Part shown: piece by piece, positions 1-9,225 of the stretch
How positions within the stretch are numbered: position 1 is the first letter of the stretch
Layout: every line of letters begins with the position of its first letter
Origin: Actinacidiphila paucisporea
GTDB taxonomy: Bacteria; Actinomycetota; Actinomycetes; Streptomycetales; Streptomycetaceae
Direction: 5' to 3'
DNA: 64,000 nucleotides
NCBI RefSeq assembly: GCF_900142575.1
Contig: NZ_FRBI01000025.1
Coordinates: 1-64,000, forward strand
Made by a program: the position numbers and the translations under genes
Notes under the pieces: model-generated
What the model was told of the DNA's origin: nothing
What the model saw: only the letters and a program-made list of their open reading frames with translations
Databases searched by the model: none

Positions 1-237
1 CCCGGGCGGCGACGGCGCATCCGCGTCCACCGGGATCGAGGTGACCTCCGTCCCGGTGGTGCCGGCGCCGGGGGCCAGGACAGCGCCGACCCGCCTGCGG
101 GCAACCGTCCACTCCTGCCATTCCAGCTCAGCCGCAGCCAGCTCGGCCTGGATCCGATCAGCTTCCTCCCGCAACCCGTCGACACGACGGCGAGCAGCGA
201 GCTCGTGCTGTTCCAGCAGTCCGACAACTGACGGCAT
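1..237 (-). CDS. Small coiled-coil protein, N-terminal part (runs off left edge)
   Basis: The ATG at 237 opens a frame that stays open to base 1, giving 79 codons and no stop, so the C-terminus lies outside the window. A GGGGAGG ribosome-binding site sits just upstream of the ATG. The protein begins MPSVVGLLEQHELAARRR and continues as a charged helix of Glu/Arg/Ala residues up to about residue 45, then a Gly/Thr-rich stretch. It looks like the small coiled-coil hypothetical proteins common in Streptomyces, some of which carry a helix-turn-helix further on; that part is not visible here. No function is assigned. Confidence 0.6.
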   Translation of the reverse strand, partial: MPSVVGLLEQHELAARRRVDGLREEADRIQAELAAAELEWQEWTVARRRVGAVLAPGAGTTGTEVTSIPVDADAPSPPG

Positions 238-408
238 CCAAGCCTCCCCGGCGAGCGACAACCCGACAGACCACAACTCCCACCGAGTCACCGTCCCTAT
301 GCCTGACCAGGCAAAACGCCGCCCTCAAGTTCGGAACGACAACAGCGACTAAGGGGGACGTCGGGTGTTGGAACTGTCCGAATGCCTGGGCCCGAGTGGC
401 TTCGGCTG

Positions 409-975
409 CTAGGAAGTCGTCGGATGGAGCCCGTACTCGGCCAGCCACTGGAGCAGGTCTGGGCGGGAGGTCTCGACAAGGCGGCCTCCTGTGAAGCGTG
501 CATCGTCGGTCACCTCTGCCACGCACTCTGGAGGGGGCACGAAGGACTGTGCCTCCCCGTCGGTGGTGAACTCGGCCTCCGCCAGGACCAGGCCCTTCAG
601 GGGGCCTTCGAAGACGTCAACGCCAAAGGGGGGCAAGCTGAAACGCGCCTTGGACAGCACTGCGGCCGGCAGGGAGGCGAGTAGGTCGTACTCGGCCGAC
701 GACAAGTACGTATTCGTGATCAGTCCCTGGACCGCGCCCGGCAGAGCGACCGGCACCTTCTGGGTGAGTTTGAGCTCGCAGCCGCCGTCCGACCGCTCGG
801 CGCGGCGCAGACGCAGACGTGTGCCCACCAGGTACCGGTCCGTGATCATCCGCGTGACCGTCGCCGCTGACGGGGCCGGCGCTTCAGCCAGGAGGAACCG
901 CCGCTCCCGCTCGACACGTGCGTACTTTCCCTCGTGAACCGTCTGACCTTGAACCCCGCCGGCTTTGTCAATCAT
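409..975 (-). CDS. CYTH-domain protein (triphosphate tunnel metalloenzyme family)
   Basis: This 188-aa protein is essentially one CYTH domain. It has the family's opening KYARVERERRFLL pattern (about residues 17-29), alternating charged beta-strands (TRLRLRRAER, CELKLTQK) and the late acidic strands DVFEGPLKGLVLAEAEF. CYTH proteins fold as a tunnel lined by Arg/Lys/Glu and act on triphosphates such as inorganic triphosphate or thiamine triphosphate, or as class IV adenylate cyclases; which substrate applies here cannot be told. The ATG at 975 has a weak GAGAAG upstream. It stands alone, with a pseudogene upstream and a truncated gene downstream, so context gives no further hint. Confidence 0.82.
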   Translation of the reverse strand: MIDKAGGVQGQTVHEGKYARVERERRFLLAEAPAPSAATVTRMITDRYLVGTRLRLRRAERSDGGCELKLTQKVPVALPGAVQGLITNTYLSSAEYDLLASLPAAVLSKARFSLPPFGVDVFEGPLKGLVLAEAEFTTDGEAQSFVPPPECVAEVTDDARFTGGRLVETSRPDLLQWLAEYGLHPTTS

Positions 976-1172
976 GAAGCCAGCTTCTCATCGGCTCCTT
1001 TCTCCGTGCCGGCGCAGTTCGGACACAACGGTCGCCCCTGATCATCGCGGGTGGCCGGCTCTCGGCGGGCTCCGCAGCTCGCCCACTCCCCGATGCGGGA
1101 GTGGGGCGATGCAGGTGCGGCAGACCCCCTGTCCATCCGGGGGTTTGTCCATGCGTGCGACTGTGTGGCAGC

Positions 1173-1659
1173 AGGGACAAGGCGGCCGGACGATTCGGGC
1201 GAGGCCGGCTGAGGGTTCTCACCGTCAGCCCGGGTTCGCGAGCAGCCAGTTGGGCGTACGTCACCGCGGGGTGCTGGTCCGTGGCTGAAAGAGACGGCCA
1301 CGGCGTGGAGTTCGTCCTCGCGGCGGCTGTTCGTGACGAGTGATTCGCCGAGCTTCTGGCCATGACCGGCCCACTACCATGCCGGTCACCACCTGGATCT
1401 TGGGCACAGCCTGCCCATCGGGGAGCCGTGGCTGCCCGGGTCCGAGTGCGACCACCTGCTGGTCGGTCTCCCCTGTCTCCACGGTCCCGGCCTGGAGCAC
1501 TGTCCGTTGCCGGACGGCCAGGCCCGCATCCTCCGGCTCGTGCCGGTCACCGTGGCGGAGATGGCGTACCGCCGCGATCAGGGACACGAGGCTCTTGAGC
1601 AGCTCTTCGACGAGCACGCGGGCATTCCCACCGATCCGAAGAGGCGATCCGCCGCCTGA
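1173..1659 (+). pseudogene. Decayed suppressor-of-fused (Sufu) family gene
   Basis: Two frames together spell one Sufu-like domain. The first, up to the TGA at 1341-1343, reads VLTVSPG then AYVTAGCWSVAERDGHGVEF. Reading through that stop gives FAELLAM. The match then continues one base out of register from about 1366, as HAGHHLDLGHSLPIGEPW, LLVGLPCLHGP and ILRLVPVTVAEM, ending at TGA 1657-1659. An in-frame stop plus a +1 shift makes a normal product unlikely. Intact Sufu-family genes occur singly in streptomycetes with unknown roles, sometimes as immunity-like proteins. The 5' end is unclear because similarity fades upstream of about 1173. Confidence 0.65.
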
Positions 1660-2759
1660 GCCTCTCGCCAGCACCGCCGGGACGGGCGCGTGGCGGCGTC
1701 CATCTCCAGCAGTGCACGGGTGGTCAGCGAGCGAGACCGGGTGTGGCCTCCTGCTCGGCGGATGCCTCGCGGCGCGGCCGGGGGCTGGCGAAGGCCGCGT
1801 CATGCGTCGCGTTGGGTGGCACCTGTCCTTGCCGGGGATGCGGCGTTCAGGCGTCCAGCGTCTCGCGGATCTGTCGTTGAGTCACCTTGCGCCGGCTGCG
1901 GGCCCCGCGGCGGGGGCGACTTCGGCGGACCCAGCGCCGTTTTGGAGCCGACGACGAGCCCCGTGGAGGCCCGGGCCGAGCCGGGTGCCGGACATCCCGG
2001 CCTCGCGGTCACCGGTTCCGGAGGCCCCGGACCCGCACCGGAGCAGGTCTTGCCGCACGCCCCTTGAGGTATCGCAGCGGGATGTGTCAGTCTCATTTCG
2101 GCACCCCCACGGGCACGCTGCCCGGGTGCCCCGCTGTACACGCCTGACCCCCCACGCTGAATGTTAGCGCTCACTTTCGAGCGACCGCGTTCTTCTCCTT
2201 CAGGAGTGTTCCCGTGACCCGAGGACCAGCCCTGCGCCGGCTCCATCATCAGCCTCTTCCGCCGGGTAGCGCGGGGATCCCGCGCGGGCGACCGGCCCGC
2301 TTCTGAGCGACTTGCCACCGCTGCGGGTGCCGATTCGTCATCCGTCCTGCTCAGGGGGCGTGGTGGCGCCCGTGGAGGGTCCTTCCGAGTCGACGTTCGA
2401 GTGGGGGACGGCTCCCGGCGAGTCGCCGGCGGAGAGCCCGGTGCGGCTCGGTGCGGCGGCCCGCTGATGGTGGCCCCGGCAACGGTTCGACGGCTCCTGA
2501 TGGTCCAAGGACCCGCACCGTGCTCTGTCCCCGGACGTCCACGGGCGATTGGCGGCCAGGACCGGCGGCTCGACCGGTGAATCCTGGCGGAACGCGTCCG
2601 GAGCCGATCAGTACGTCACATCCCGGTGGCAGAGCTGTTCCGCGATGACCTCATCGACGTCCTTCACCTGCCGTGCACGGCGACGCGGAAGCCGATGCGA
2701 GGAACCCGGGAACACCCGCACACCCGAGCCGACCAACAACCCGCGGAGGAAGAGATCCC
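1660..2759. other. 1.1 kb stretch without a supportable gene
   Basis: Open frames here lack convincing ribosome-binding sites, family motifs and consistent codon bias. A LacI-type palindrome lies at 2163-2174. On the minus strand a 53-codon open stretch (2008 down to 1847) ends VTQRQIRETLDA and could be the tail of a lost gene, but no family was recognised. The last part, from about 2640, is the untranslated leader of the esterase gene. Confidence 0.5.
2163..2174. promoter_or_regulatory. LacI-family type operator half-palindrome
   Basis: GTTAGCGCTCAC is a near-perfect palindrome centred on GCGC (5 of 6 pairs match). Such AGCGCT-centred sites are typical operators of LacI-family sugar regulators in actinomycetes. 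It lies about 600 bases from the esterase start, so it may belong to a lost gene or to a distant promoter. Confidence 0.35.
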
Positions 2760-4115
2760 ATGGCGCGAATCTGGTCCTTGCAGTCCCGTTTGCTGGGACT
2801 GCTCCTGGCGGTCGTCGCTGCGATCGGGGTGGGTCTGCCCGCCGCGCCCCGGGCTGCAGCGGCCTCGTTGACCCAGGTCACGAACTTCGGCACCAACCCG
2901 ACCAATCTGCAGATGTACGTGTACGTGCCGAACAACGTCAAGGCCAACCCGCCGATCCTGCTGGCGCTGCACGGCTGCCAGGGATCCGGGCCCTACCTGT
3001 ACTCCAGCACCGACTTCGGATCGCTGGCGGACCAGGACGGGTTCATCGTCATCTACCCCTCGTCCAACCCGGGCGGCAGTTGCTGGGACGTCTCGTCCGA
3101 CCAGGCGCTGCGGCGCAACGGCGGCAGTGACCCGGTCGGGCTGATGTCGATGATCACGTACACCGAGCAGCACTACGGCGGGAACCCCGACGCCGTGTAC
3201 GTCACCGGCGAGTCGTCGGGCGGGATGATGACCAACGTCATGCTCGCGGACTACCCGGACGTCTTCAAGGCGGGCGCGGCGTTCATGGGCGTGCCCTACC
3301 ACTGCTTCTACACGGGCACCGTGCGCGGCTGGAACGGGCCCTGCGCCGGGGGACAGGTCTCCATGACCCCGCAGCAGTGGGGCGACCTGGTGCGCAACAA
3401 CGCCGACCCCGGGTACAACGGGCCGCGTCCCCGCGTGCAGTTGTGGCACGGCACCGCCGACACCACCTTGAACTACAACAACCTCGGTGAAGAGACCAAG
3501 CAGTGGACGAACGTACTCGGGGTGGGTCAGACCCCGTCGTCGAGTGACACCCCGGTCACCAACTGGAACAGGGCCCGATACAACAACGCCTCCGGCAGCA
3601 CGCAGGTCGAGACGTACAGCATCGTCGGTGCCGGGCACCAGTTGCCGATCCAGGGCACGCAGATGGCCGCCTACGCCGTTCACTTCATGGGCCTGGACGG
3701 CGGCGGCTCCACCCCCGCCACCACGGGCGCGCTGCACGCCGTGGGCGCGGCCAAGTGCCTGGACGACCCGAACTCGACCACGACGCCGGGCACCCAGCTG
3801 CAGATCTACAGCTGCAATGGCCAGGCCAACCAGACCTGGACGCACAACTCGTCGAACGAGCTGACGGTCGCGGTCGGAGGCAGCACCCTCTGCCTGGACG
3901 CCAACGCCAAGGGCACCGCCAACGGCACCAAGGCGATCGTCTGGTCGTGCAATGGCCAGGCCAACCAGCAGTGGAACGTCAACCCCAACGGCACGATCAC
4001 CAGCGTCCAGTCCGGCCTGTGCCTGGACGTGGTCGGAGCTTCCACCGCCAACGGAGCTCTGGTGGACCTCTGGTCGTGCAACGGCGGCAGCAACCAGAAG
4101 TGGACCTTCGGATAG
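2760..4115 (+). CDS. Secreted PHB-depolymerase/CE1-type esterase with ricin-B lectin domain
   Basis: A 451-aa exported enzyme. The ATG at 2760 follows GGAGG with good spacing; an upstream ATG at 2673 has no such site. Residues 1-35 are a signal peptide ending AAPRAAAA. Residues 36-315 form the esterase of the poly(3-hydroxybutyrate) depolymerase / acetylxylan or feruloyl esterase group, with LALHGCQG near the oxyanion site, nucleophile Ser152 in GESSG, a probable acid Asp234 in GTAD and His293 in GAGHQ. Residues about 323-451 are a beta-trefoil ricin-B/CBM13 lectin with three QxW repeats (NQTW, NQQW, NQKW), which suggests binding to plant polysaccharide. The substrate (acetyl or feruloyl ester) is inferred, not shown. 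A terminator follows at 4141. Confidence 0.88.
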   Translation: MARIWSLQSRLLGLLLAVVAAIGVGLPAAPRAAAASLTQVTNFGTNPTNLQMYVYVPNNVKANPPILLALHGCQGSGPYLYSSTDFGSLADQDGFIVIYPSSNPGGSCWDVSSDQALRRNGGSDPVGLMSMITYTEQHYGGNPDAVYVTGESSGGMMTNVMLADYPDVFKAGAAFMGVPYHCFYTGTVRGWNGPCAGGQVSMTPQQWGDLVRNNADPGYNGPRPRVQLWHGTADTTLNYNNLGEETKQWTNVLGVGQTPSSSDTPVTNWNRARYNNASGSTQVETYSIVGAGHQLPIQGTQMAAYAVHFMGLDGGGSTPATTGALHAVGAAKCLDDPNSTTTPGTQLQIYSCNGQANQTWTHNSSNELTVAVGGSTLCLDANAKGTANGTKAIVWSCNGQANQQWNVNPNGTITSVQSGLCLDVVGASTANGALVDLWSCNGGSNQKWTFG

Positions 4116-4140
4116 TCGGCGTCCGAGGCACACCTCGTAG

Positions 4141-4175
4141 GGCCCCCGCCGCGGTCGGCTACGCGGTCGGGGGCC
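4141..4175. terminator. Bidirectional hairpin terminator
   Basis: GGCCCCCG (4141-4148) pairs with CGGGGGCC (4168-4175) around a GC-rich loop, between the convergent esterase and amidase genes. Confidence 0.6.
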
Positions 4176-4188
4176 AGAGGGGCGCACG

Positions 4189-6132
4189 TCAGGTGCAGTG
4201 GACGTCCACCGCGTTGACCAGGGCCAGGCGGTGGTTGTACTGGATCGTGTACACCGTGCCGGCGCCCTGGATGTGGGTCTCGGTGAGGCGCGTCGTGCCG
4301 TTCGCCGGGTAGAAGTCGTCACGGTGGACCGGCTGGGCTGTCGCGACGTACTTCTGGCCCGCCGGGAAGGTGTACCGGGTGAACGCCGGGGCCGTGTCCA
4401 CCCCGAGGCCCGCGGGGTACTCGGACGCGTCGGGGTAGGCCTCGCCGAAGAGCGGGGCGTCGGCGGCGCCGGCCGTCGTGAGGATCCGCACGTGCCGGGC
4501 CCGGACGGTGTTCATGCCGTGCGGGTTGTCGAACCAGACCTTCTGCCCGCCGTACCAGATGGCCGTCCACTCGCCCTGCCGGCCGGCCACGACGAACTGC
4601 TGGCCCGCCGACACGGTGGCGCTCCAGTCGTTGATCTCGTCGGTGCCGGGGGAGCCGTCCGCGTGCACGTAAGGGTCGGTCGCGAGCGGTGCGCTCGCGC
4701 TCGGCGCGCTGCGCACGTAAAGGAAGTTCGACGGCTCCGACCGGTCCGCGCACGCGGGCGTCGCACCGGTCGGATCGTCCGCCGGGCACACCGTCACCGT
4801 CTGGTCGTTGGAGGCGAAGCGCGGTGCGATCGTCACCGCGCTGCCGACCGGTCCCACTCCGTGCGGGCCTTCGGCCACCGGCGCGCCCACCATCTCCATG
4901 AAGCGGTTCCAGTCCCAGTAGGGTCCCGGGTCCCAGTGCATGCCGGCGACCGACGCGTCGACCGGGCCGGGGACGTTGTCGTGGCCGATGATGTGCTCGC
5001 GGTCCAGCGCGACGTGGTACTTCGCGGCCAGGTACGTCACCAGGGCGGCCGTGTTCTCGTACTGCACCTGGGTGTACCAGGTGGCCCCGTGGGCCGCGAA
5101 GCCCTCGTGCTCGATGCCGATCGAGTGCATGTTGAACCAGTAGTTGCCCGCGTGGAAGGCCAGGTCCTTGCCGGCCACCGACTGGGTCACCGCGCCGTCG
5201 GAGGCGCGCATCACGTAGTTGGCCGCGACCCTGCTCGCGGGGTTCTGGAAGGTGGCGACGGCGGAGTCGTACGACGACTCGGTGTCGTGGATGACGATGT
5301 AGTCGATCGTCATCCCGTCGGACGGACGGGTCGCGACCTGGTAATTGGTCGTGGCCGCGGGCGCCGACCGGCAGTCGAGGTCCGGCGGGCAGTCGGTGCC
5401 CGCGTCCGAGGTCCGCTCCAGGTGCAGGGACGAGAGACCGGTGGTGTCCGCGAGCAGCGCGGGTGCGGGCGCGAGTCGCACCTCCTGGCCGTCGGCCGTG
5501 GTGCGCTCGGCCCCCGCCTTCATCGTCGCGAACACGCGGTCCGCGAAGGCGGTGGCGGCCGCCCGGTCCGAGGAGCCGCTGTACCGCGCGACCGCGGAAT
5601 ACCACACGGCAGGGCCCTGCGGAGTGTCGCCCCGCAGGTCCCGCTCGTACGAGGCCAGAAGCGCGGCGGCGGCGCGGATGTTGGACCGCCGGTCGGTCCG
5701 TACCCGCTGGGCCGGCAGGCCGGCCAGCGCGGCCGCGGCGGGCAGCGTGTGCAGCGACGGGTCGGACGCCGGCGACGCCAGGTCCGGGCGGCCCGCCGCG
5801 CCGGCCGCACCGTCCACGAGCATCGACGGCGTCACGTCCGTCAGGCTCATCGGGCCGTATCCGCCGCTCGTGTTGTGACCCTGGTGGACCTCCCACCCGG
5901 ACTCCTGGTAGGCGACTGCCAGCAGCACCGGCTCCGGCACCCCGGACTCGTGCGCGGCGTAGGCGAAGTCCCGCTGCTCGCCCGCGGCAACCGGCCCCGC
6001 GCCTGCCGCGCCCGCGCCTGCCTCGCCCACGCCGGCAGCCTCCGCCGGGGCGGTCACGCCCCCCATGACGACCAGCGTCGCGCCCACCGCGCATGCCGCC
6101 AGTCTCCGCCGCGCTCTGCGCCTGTGACCCAT
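4189..6132 (-). CDS. Secreted N-acetylmuramoyl-L-alanine amidase (amidase_2/PGRP type)
   Basis: A 647-aa exported cell-wall enzyme that would cleave the bond between muramic acid and L-alanine in peptidoglycan. The signal peptide spans residues 1-33 (ends APAEAA). A first region, about 50-220, contains YQESGW and GGYGPMSLTD and resembles a lysozyme/transglycosylase-like fold used as an N-terminal module in Streptomyces amidases. The zinc amidase domain at about 265-420 has VIHDTE, FHAGN, IGIEHEG and IIGHDNVPG, supplying the expected zinc His ligands and catalytic Glu. The C-terminal third looks like SH3-type beta modules (FLYVRSAP, WTAIWYGGQKVW). It is the first of two minus-strand envelope genes and converges on the esterase. 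Confidence 0.88.
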   Translation of the reverse strand: MGHRRRARRRLAACAVGATLVVMGGVTAPAEAAGVGEAGAGAAGAGPVAAGEQRDFAYAAHESGVPEPVLLAVAYQESGWEVHQGHNTSGGYGPMSLTDVTPSMLVDGAAGAAGRPDLASPASDPSLHTLPAAAALAGLPAQRVRTDRRSNIRAAAALLASYERDLRGDTPQGPAVWYSAVARYSGSSDRAAATAFADRVFATMKAGAERTTADGQEVRLAPAPALLADTTGLSSLHLERTSDAGTDCPPDLDCRSAPAATTNYQVATRPSDGMTIDYIVIHDTESSYDSAVATFQNPASRVAANYVMRASDGAVTQSVAGKDLAFHAGNYWFNMHSIGIEHEGFAAHGATWYTQVQYENTAALVTYLAAKYHVALDREHIIGHDNVPGPVDASVAGMHWDPGPYWDWNRFMEMVGAPVAEGPHGVGPVGSAVTIAPRFASNDQTVTVCPADDPTGATPACADRSEPSNFLYVRSAPSASAPLATDPYVHADGSPGTDEINDWSATVSAGQQFVVAGRQGEWTAIWYGGQKVWFDNPHGMNTVRARHVRILTTAGAADAPLFGEAYPDASEYPAGLGVDTAPAFTRYTFPAGQKYVATAQPVHRDDFYPANGTTRLTETHIQGAGTVYTIQYNHRLALVNAVDVHCT

Positions 6133-6318
6133 GGTCCTCAGCCTCCGCCCGTCTGCGATCTCCTCGAACGCCCCATACTGACCGAACGTCAGCCTGGAAG
6201 TCGATGGTCACTGGGGTCGCAGGGGTCACAGGTCCCTCGGCGGGACCGGCGCGCGGGGGACGTCAAGTGCGGGGCGGGAAGGGTGGCTTGCCGCAGCAGC
6301 TGGGGTTCCGGCCACGCA

Positions 6319-7161
6319 CTAGCGGGGAGCCAGGGGGAGTGGCGGGAGGGTGGTCGGCGCCAGGAGGCCCGGGAGGTCGGGTATGCCGGACGGGCCGGTG
6401 GGGATGCCGCGCGAGGTGGGGTAGGGGTGTCCGGAGCGGTCGCAGGTCTGGGGGGCGGACGGCTCCTGGAGGCGGGAGTCGGCGACCCGCTTGTCGGGGA
6501 AGGTCACCGACTGGCCCACCAGGCCGCCGGTCAGGATCTTGGTCGGGAGCTCCTTCGCGGTCAGCGGTCCGGCGCCGGTGTAGATCGCTGCCAGGTAGCC
6601 GACGCACGCCCCGGGCCGGCCGCTTCCGATGCTCTTCGGCGGGTAGACGTCCTTCACCGCCCGGCCGTCCACGCGTACCTGCGTCCGCTGGAGGGGGGCG
6701 AGGGTGAAGGAGTACTTGGCGTCCCCCGCGCTCAGGGGGTCGTCTCCGGTGGCGTGGTAGGTGATCTTCCAGTACTGGACCTGCACGGCCACCGGTTGGC
6801 ACAGCGGCCCGTCGAAGCCGGGGGAGGCCTTGTCGAAGCGCACGTGGCCCCACGTCGGGTCGGACCACGTCTGCGAGCCGATCTGCCCGAACCGCACCCA
6901 TTCCGCGGCCTGGTCGGCGTTCCACCCCTTGTTCTGGTGGCAGCCGGCCGCGCCGGTCGGGTACGGGGGCGGCGCGGTCGTGTGCGCCGTGGGGGTGGGC
7001 GTGGCCGACGCCGCCAGGCCGGTGCCGGTCGCCGTGGGGGACTCCGTCCCCGCGGTGCGGTCGTCACCGTGGCCGCCGCCGCTCGAGCACCCTGCCGCGA
7101 GCAGGCCCGCGGCGACTACCGCGACCGCCCGAATCCGGACGCCGCGATGTGACTGATTCAC
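6319..7161 (-). CDS. Secreted lipoprotein of unknown function
   Basis: A 280-aa protein with a lipobox LAAGC (Cys25), so it should be lipid-anchored outside the membrane. Residues 26-75 are a Gly/Ser/Thr/Pro-rich spacer. The rest contains paired cysteines, a WVRFGQIGSQTW stretch and a proline-rich tail, and reads like a beta-rich extracellular domain. No known family was recognised. It is divergent from the chitinase and shares the 400-base control region with it; it lies 186 bases upstream of the amidase on the same strand, so joint transcription is possible but unproved. Confidence 0.72.
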   Translation of the reverse strand: MNQSHRGVRIRAVAVVAAGLLAAGCSSGGGHGDDRTAGTESPTATGTGLAASATPTPTAHTTAPPPYPTGAAGCHQNKGWNADQAAEWVRFGQIGSQTWSDPTWGHVRFDKASPGFDGPLCQPVAVQVQYWKITYHATGDDPLSAGDAKYSFTLAPLQRTQVRVDGRAVKDVYPPKSIGSGRPGACVGYLAAIYTGAGPLTAKELPTKILTGGLVGQSVTFPDKRVADSRLQEPSAPQTCDRSGHPYPTSRGIPTGPSGIPDLPGLLAPTTLPPLPLAPR

Positions 7162-7292
7162 GTGATCCCCCCAAGCCCCCGGGCCGCCGGCAAGGCCCTG
7201 GTCCCCGACGGCCGATTTTATCCGGAGGCGGCGGAACGCACCGGAGAACCGGGGAGAGAGCCGGGGTGCGCTCCGCGCGCCTCACCCGCCTT

Positions 7293-7304
7293 TGGTCCAG
7301 ACCT
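7293..7304. promoter_or_regulatory. DasR-responsive-like element (chitinase)
   Basis: TGGTCCAGACCT matches the TGGTCTAGACCA core of DasR sites at 10 of 12 positions. It resembles the short repeats known in Streptomyces chitinase promoters. It abuts the -35 box, a position suited to repression until amino-sugar phosphate is sensed. Confidence 0.6.
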
Positions 7305-7305
7305 A

Positions 7306-7334
7306 TTGACGCGCCCTGCCGCCGCTCCTACGAT
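7306..7334 (+). promoter_or_regulatory. Sigma-70 type promoter of the chitinase gene
   Basis: TTGACG (7306-7311) and TACGAT (7329-7334) are separated by exactly 17 bases, an ideal housekeeping-type promoter. Confidence 0.65.
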
Positions 7335-7563
7335 CCCGACGGTCACAGCGCGCATGTCTCCACTCCACCCAGAGCCGGGCGTCAAGCCCACCGCACCCGC
7401 TCATGCCCATGGCACGCGGCGCGAAGGCAGCGGCATGCCCGTCGGAGGCCGACGTACTCGGCGTCCGGCCGGTGCCGGCCGCCCTCGTCCGGATCCCGGC
7501 CGCCCAGGCGGCGACGCACGCGGGAGCGCGCCACTTCCGAATTCACTGCCCCAGGAGGCAGCC

Positions 7564-9225
7564 GTGGAACGTGCATCGCACGTGAGTCGTACGAGCCGTG
7601 CCGAGCACCGGTCGACCGTCCTGCAGCGCACCCTCGCGGGGGTGTGCGCCGCCGCGGTCGTCGGCGCCGGCCTCGCCCTGGTCGGCTCCGGCGCGGCCGG
7701 GGCCGCCACCACCAACCTGGTGGCCAACCCCGGTTTCGAGAGCGGGCTGTCCAACTGGTCCTGCTCCGGCGGCTCCGGCGCGGCCGTCAGCAGCCCGGTG
7801 CACTCCGGGAGTTCCGCCCTGAAGGCCACGCCGGCCGGCCAGGACGACGCCCAGTGCACCCAGACGATCAGCGTGAAGCCCAACTCGCCTTACACGCTGA
7901 GCGCCTACGTCCAGGGCAGCTACGTCTACCTGGGCGCCACCGGCACCGGCGCCGCCGGCGACCCTTCCACCTGGACGCCGGGCGCCTCGTCGTACACCCA
8001 GCTCAGCCTCAACTTCACCACCGGCGCGAACACCACCTCGGTGACCGTCTACCTGCACGGCTGGTACGGACAGCCCACGTACTACGCGGACGACGTGTCC
8101 CTCGCGGGCCCCGGCGGCACCACCACCACGCCGCCGACCACACCCACCACCACTCCGCCGACGACCCCGCCGACGACCCCGCCCACCTCGCCCACCGTGA
8201 CGCCGACCACCACCCCGCCGACCACCACCCCGCCGACCACCGCCCCGCCGACCACCGCCCCACCGGGGCAGACCTGCGCCACCAAGCCCCGGCCGTCGGG
8301 GAAGGTCCTGCAGGGCTACTGGGAGAACTGGGACGGCGCCGCGAACGGCGTCCACCCCGGCCTCGGCTGGACCCCCATCACCGACAGCCGCATCGCCCAG
8401 CACGGCTACAACGTCATCAACGCCGCCTTCCCGGTGATCCTCCCCGACGGCACCGTCGAGTGGCAGGACGGCATGGACACCGGCGTCAAGGTCGCCACTC
8501 CTGCCGAGATGTGCCAGGCCAAGGCGGCCGGCGCCACGATCCTGATGTCCATCGGCGGCGCGACCGCCAGCGTCGACCTGAGTTCCAGCACCGTCGCCGA
8601 CCGCTTCGTGTCGACCATCGTCCCGATCCTGAAGAAGTACAACTTCGACGGGATCGACATCGACATCGAGAGCGGCCTGGTCGGTAGCGGCAGCATCGGC
8701 ACGCTGTCGACGTCCCAGGCCAACCTGGAGCGCGTCATCGACGGCGTGCTGGCGCAGATGCCCGCGGGCTTCGGCCTCACGATGGCACCCGAGACGGCGT
8801 ACGTCACCGGCGGAAGCGTCGTCTACGGGTCGATCTGGGGGGCCTACCTGCCGATCGTGAAGAAGTACGCGGACAACGGCCGCCTGTGGTGGCTGAACAT
8901 GCAGTACTACAACGGCAGCATGTACGGCTGCTCCGGCGACTCGTACGAAGCCGGCACGGTGGCGGGCTTCACCGCGCAGACCACCTGCCTGAACAACGGC
9001 CTGGTCGTCCAGGGCACCACCATCAAGGTGCCCTACGACAAGCAGGTGCCCGGCCTGCCGGCCCAACCCGGCGCGGGCGGCGGCTACATGGCGCCCGGCC
9101 TGGTCGGCCAGTCGTGGAACGCCTTCGGCGGTGCGCTGAAGGGGCTCATGACGTGGTCGGTCAACTGGGACGGCTCGAAGGGCTGGAGCTTCGGCGACAA
9201 CGCCAAGTCCCTCCAGGGCCGCTGA
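7564..9225 (+). CDS. Secreted GH18 chitinase with N-terminal carbohydrate-binding module
   Basis: The GTG at 7564 is preceded by a perfect AGGAGG five bases away, so the 687-aa longer frame is rejected in favour of 553 aa. Residues 1-48 form a signal peptide. Residues about 50-185 are a CBM4/16-like beta-sandwich (NLVANPGFESGLSNW). A Thr-Pro linker follows (about 186-237). The GH18 catalytic barrel spans 240-553, with the signature DGIDIDIE at 362-369 and catalytic acid Glu369. It starts with GYWENWDG, typical of bacterial chitinases that release chito-oligosaccharides from chitin. The DasR-like site overlapping its promoter fits induction by chitin breakdown products, which links it to the HPr gene at 38814. 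Confidence 0.92.
   Translation: MERASHVSRTSRAEHRSTVLQRTLAGVCAAAVVGAGLALVGSGAAGAATTNLVANPGFESGLSNWSCSGGSGAAVSSPVHSGSSALKATPAGQDDAQCTQTISVKPNSPYTLSAYVQGSYVYLGATGTGAAGDPSTWTPGASSYTQLSLNFTTGANTTSVTVYLHGWYGQPTYYADDVSLAGPGGTTTTPPTTPTTTPPTTPPTTPPTSPTVTPTTTPPTTTPPTTAPPTTAPPGQTCATKPRPSGKVLQGYWENWDGAANGVHPGLGWTPITDSRIAQHGYNVINAAFPVILPDGTVEWQDGMDTGVKVATPAEMCQAKAAGATILMSIGGATASVDLSSSTVADRFVSTIVPILKKYNFDGIDIDIESGLVGSGSIGTLSTSQANLERVIDGVLAQMPAGFGLTMAPETAYVTGGSVVYGSIWGAYLPIVKKYADNGRLWWLNMQYYNGSMYGCSGDSYEAGTVAGFTAQTTCLNNGLVVQGTTIKVPYDKQVPGLPAQPGAGGGYMAPGLVGQSWNAFGGALKGLMTWSVNWDGSKGWSFGDNAKSLQGR

Larger units (their letters stand above)
7162..7563. promoter_or_regulatory. Divergent control region, lipoprotein / chitinase
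   Basis: 402 bases without a coding frame of its own. It holds the chitinase promoter (7306-7334), a DasR-like site (7293-7304) and a leader of about 220 bases before the chitinase GTG. Confidence 0.6.

Noticed and set aside
1847-2008. Possible C-terminal remnant of a minus-strand gene ending VTQRQIRETLDA
   Set aside because: Only 53 codons between stops, Arg-rich, and no family recognised; too weak to call.
4198-7152. 984-codon plus-strand open frame
   Set aside because: It is antisense to the amidase and lipoprotein genes, lacks a ribosome-binding site and family motifs, and has the low-complexity Arg/Val/His composition of a GC-rich shadow frame.
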